64,000 nt of DNA from CAVYBY01 sp963766935 (GTDB lineage: Bacteria > Actinomycetota > UBA4738 > HRBIN12), in contig CAVYBY010000009.1 of NCBI GenBank assembly GCA_963766935.1, forward strand, positions 62,001 to 126,000. The letters run 5' to 3'. Shown piece after piece: positions 62,865 through 64,000 of the stretch. The translations under genes were made by a program, and so were the position numbers. Below the pieces are notes generated by a model. That model saw only the letters and a program-made list of their open reading frames with translations. It did no database searches and was not told the DNA's origin. Within the stretch, counting starts at the first letter, position 1. The number at the start of each line of letters is the position of its first letter.

Positions 62865-62958
62865 GGCTCTCGCCTCCTTCACCGAGGTTGGTCGATCCAG
62901 CGAGCGCGCATCCAGGGTCCACCGGCCCCCTTCCGAAGGTCCGATCGGCGTGAGCGCC

Positions 62959-63007
62959 TGGTGGGAGCAGGTGGGAGCATGGGGTGCACAGGTGGGAAAG
63001 GTGGGAC
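62959..63007 (+). repeat. GGTGGGA repeat upstream of the oxidoreductase gene
   Basis: GGTGGGA occurs four times within about 50 bases, with a related G-rich copy between. Could be ribosome-site-like slippage or a G-quadruplex-forming tract. Confidence 0.55.
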
Positions 63008-63009
63008 AC

Positions 63010-64000
63010 ATGAGCCAGCACGGGGACCATGGACGGCAACGAAGCGGTTGCGCGCGTCGCCCATCTACGTCCGAGGTGATCGCGATCTACCCGATCACCC
63101 CGGCGACGTCGATGGGGGAGCATGCCGACGTCTGGTCGTCGCGCAGCCGGCGCAACCTGTGGGGCGCCGTGCCGCGGGTGATCGAGATGCAGAGCGAGGG
63201 CGGCGCGGCGGGCGCCCTCCATGGGGCGCTCCAAGCCGGCGCCCTCGCGACGACGTTCACCGCCTCGCAGGGTCTGCTGCTGATGCTGCCCAACATGTTC
63301 AAGATCGCCGGAGAGCTGACGCCGATGGTCATGCACGTCGCTGCGCGCACCGTCGCAACCCACGCGCTGTCGATCTTCGGCGACCAGTCCGACGTGATGG
63401 CGGCGCGCACGACGGGGTTCGTCATGCTCTGTTCATCGTCCGTGCAGGAGGGGCAAGACCTCGCGGTCATCGCGCACGCGGCGACGCTCGAAGCGCGGGT
63501 GCCGATCCTGCACTTCTTCGACGGATTTCGCACCTCGAGCGAGGTGGACAAGATCGATCTCGTCGAGGAGGAAACCGTCCGAGCGATGATCTCCGACGAG
63601 CTCGTGCGCGCGCACCGCGAGCGCGCCCTGTCGCCCGACCATCCGGTCCTGCGTGGTTCCGCGCAGAACCCCGACGTCTTCTTCCAGGCGCGGGAGGCCG
63701 CAAACTCCTACTACGAGCTCGTGCCCTCCATCGTCCAGGCTGCGATGGACCGATACGCGGGGCTCACCGGACGCGCGTACCGGCTGTTCGACTACGAGGG
63801 AGACCCGCAGGCCGAGCGGGTCATCGTGATGATGGGGTCCGGGTGCGGCGCGGCCGCCGAGGCCGTCGAAGCGCTGGTCGCGCGTGGTGAGCGGGTAGGG
63901 CTCCTGACGGTGAGGCTCTTCCGGCCGTTCTCCGCAGCCGCGCTCGTCGACGCGCTGCCTCCCACGGTGCGAACCGTCGCGGTGCTCGACCGGACGAAGG
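63010..64000 (+). CDS. nifJ: Pyruvate:ferredoxin (flavodoxin) oxidoreductase, 3' truncated, N-terminus frameshifted
   Basis: Start of a multidomain thiamine-diphosphate enzyme that oxidises pyruvate to acetyl-CoA and reduces ferredoxin. Domain I is seen in SEVIAIYPITPATSMGEH, EMQSEGGAAGALHGALQ, TFTASQGLLLMLPNMFKIAG; domain II begins ERVIVMMGSGCGAAAEAV and LLTVRLFRPFSAAAL. The window ends inside it. Residues DGNEAVARVAHL, normally just before SEVIAIYPITP, are in a different frame (from ATG at 63029); one missing base near 63066 joins them. As given, an ATG at 63010 keeps the main frame open. Indicates an anaerobic or low-oxygen capable metabolism. Confidence 0.88.
   Translation, partial: MSQHGDHGRQRSGCARRPSTSEVIAIYPITPATSMGEHADVWSSRSRRNLWGAVPRVIEMQSEGGAAGALHGALQAGALATTFTASQGLLLMLPNMFKIAGELTPMVMHVAARTVATHALSIFGDQSDVMAARTTGFVMLCSSSVQEGQDLAVIAHAATLEARVPILHFFDGFRTSSEVDKIDLVEEETVRAMISDELVRAHRERALSPDHPVLRGSAQNPDVFFQAREAANSYYELVPSIVQAAMDRYAGLTGRAYRLFDYEGDPQAERVIVMMGSGCGAAAEAVEALVARGERVGLLTVRLFRPFSAAALVDALPPTVRTVAVLDRTK

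Overview
The window is a very G+C-rich bacterial chromosome segment. Densely packed genes, many GTGA/ATGA 4-base stop/start overlaps, frequent GTG starts, an RskA-like anti-sigma factor and menaquinone genes suggest Actinomycetota or a neighbouring Terrabacteria lineage such as Chloroflexota; the sequence alone does not settle it. No phage, plasmid or CRISPR array is visible. One tRNA (Arg, anticodon CCT) lies at 53151-53225, beside an insertion-sequence remnant and a lower-G+C patch of poorly known genes.

Layout: 1-1.7 kb class A penicillin-binding protein (5' cut). 1.7-4.6 kb NarL-type response regulator and its histidine kinase. 4.7-7.1 kb two membrane glycosyltransferases. 7.2-9.9 kb MerR regulator, menG-like methyltransferase and isochorismate synthase (menaquinone). 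9.9-13.9 kb secreted repeat protein, orphan sensor kinase, ATP-dependent DNA ligase. 14-17 kb malyl-CoA lyase-like gene followed by two CoA-ligase subunits. 17-20.1 kb a four-gene leftward operon: an Asp-rich repeat peptide with a double-glycine-like leader, a JmjC/cupin-type 2-oxoglutarate oxygenase, a Suc_Fer-like thioredoxin-fold ferredoxin and a DedA protein, all joined by GTGA overlaps. This is the best candidate for an undescribed system. 20.1-24.6 kb GGDEF/EAL protein, cupredoxin, ECF sigma and anti-sigma.

24.7-38.2 kb is an aromatic-catabolism block: pcaHGBDC (protocatechuate to beta-ketoadipate), a MetE-like methyltransferase, pobA, an aldehyde dehydrogenase, an IclR regulator and a complete Liv-type ABC importer. 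Together they could import an aromatic, oxidise its aldehyde to 4-hydroxybenzoate, hydroxylate that to protocatechuate and cleave the ring. pcaIJ and pcaF are not in the window. 38.2-45 kb holds assorted metabolic genes; 45.2-47 kb an arsR-arsM-arsC operon; 47.3-51.4 kb a flavin amine oxidase and PEP carboxylase; 51.6-52.9 kb a divergent reductase/MarR pair with twin operators; 55.6-56.3 kb a ribbon-helix-helix/PIN toxin-antitoxin pair; 56.3-64 kb an S9 peptidase, a GH9 glycosidase, an amidase, a DUF1684 gene, a Cys-rich protein and the start of a pyruvate:ferredoxin oxidoreductase.

An overriding feature is that about ten conserved genes are broken by one- or two-base indels, mostly in G/C or A runs, with a dense cluster at 59-63 kb. 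Reading frames rejoin perfectly when one base is added or removed. Uncorrected sequencing or assembly errors are the simplest explanation, so broken genes are annotated here over their reconstructed extent.
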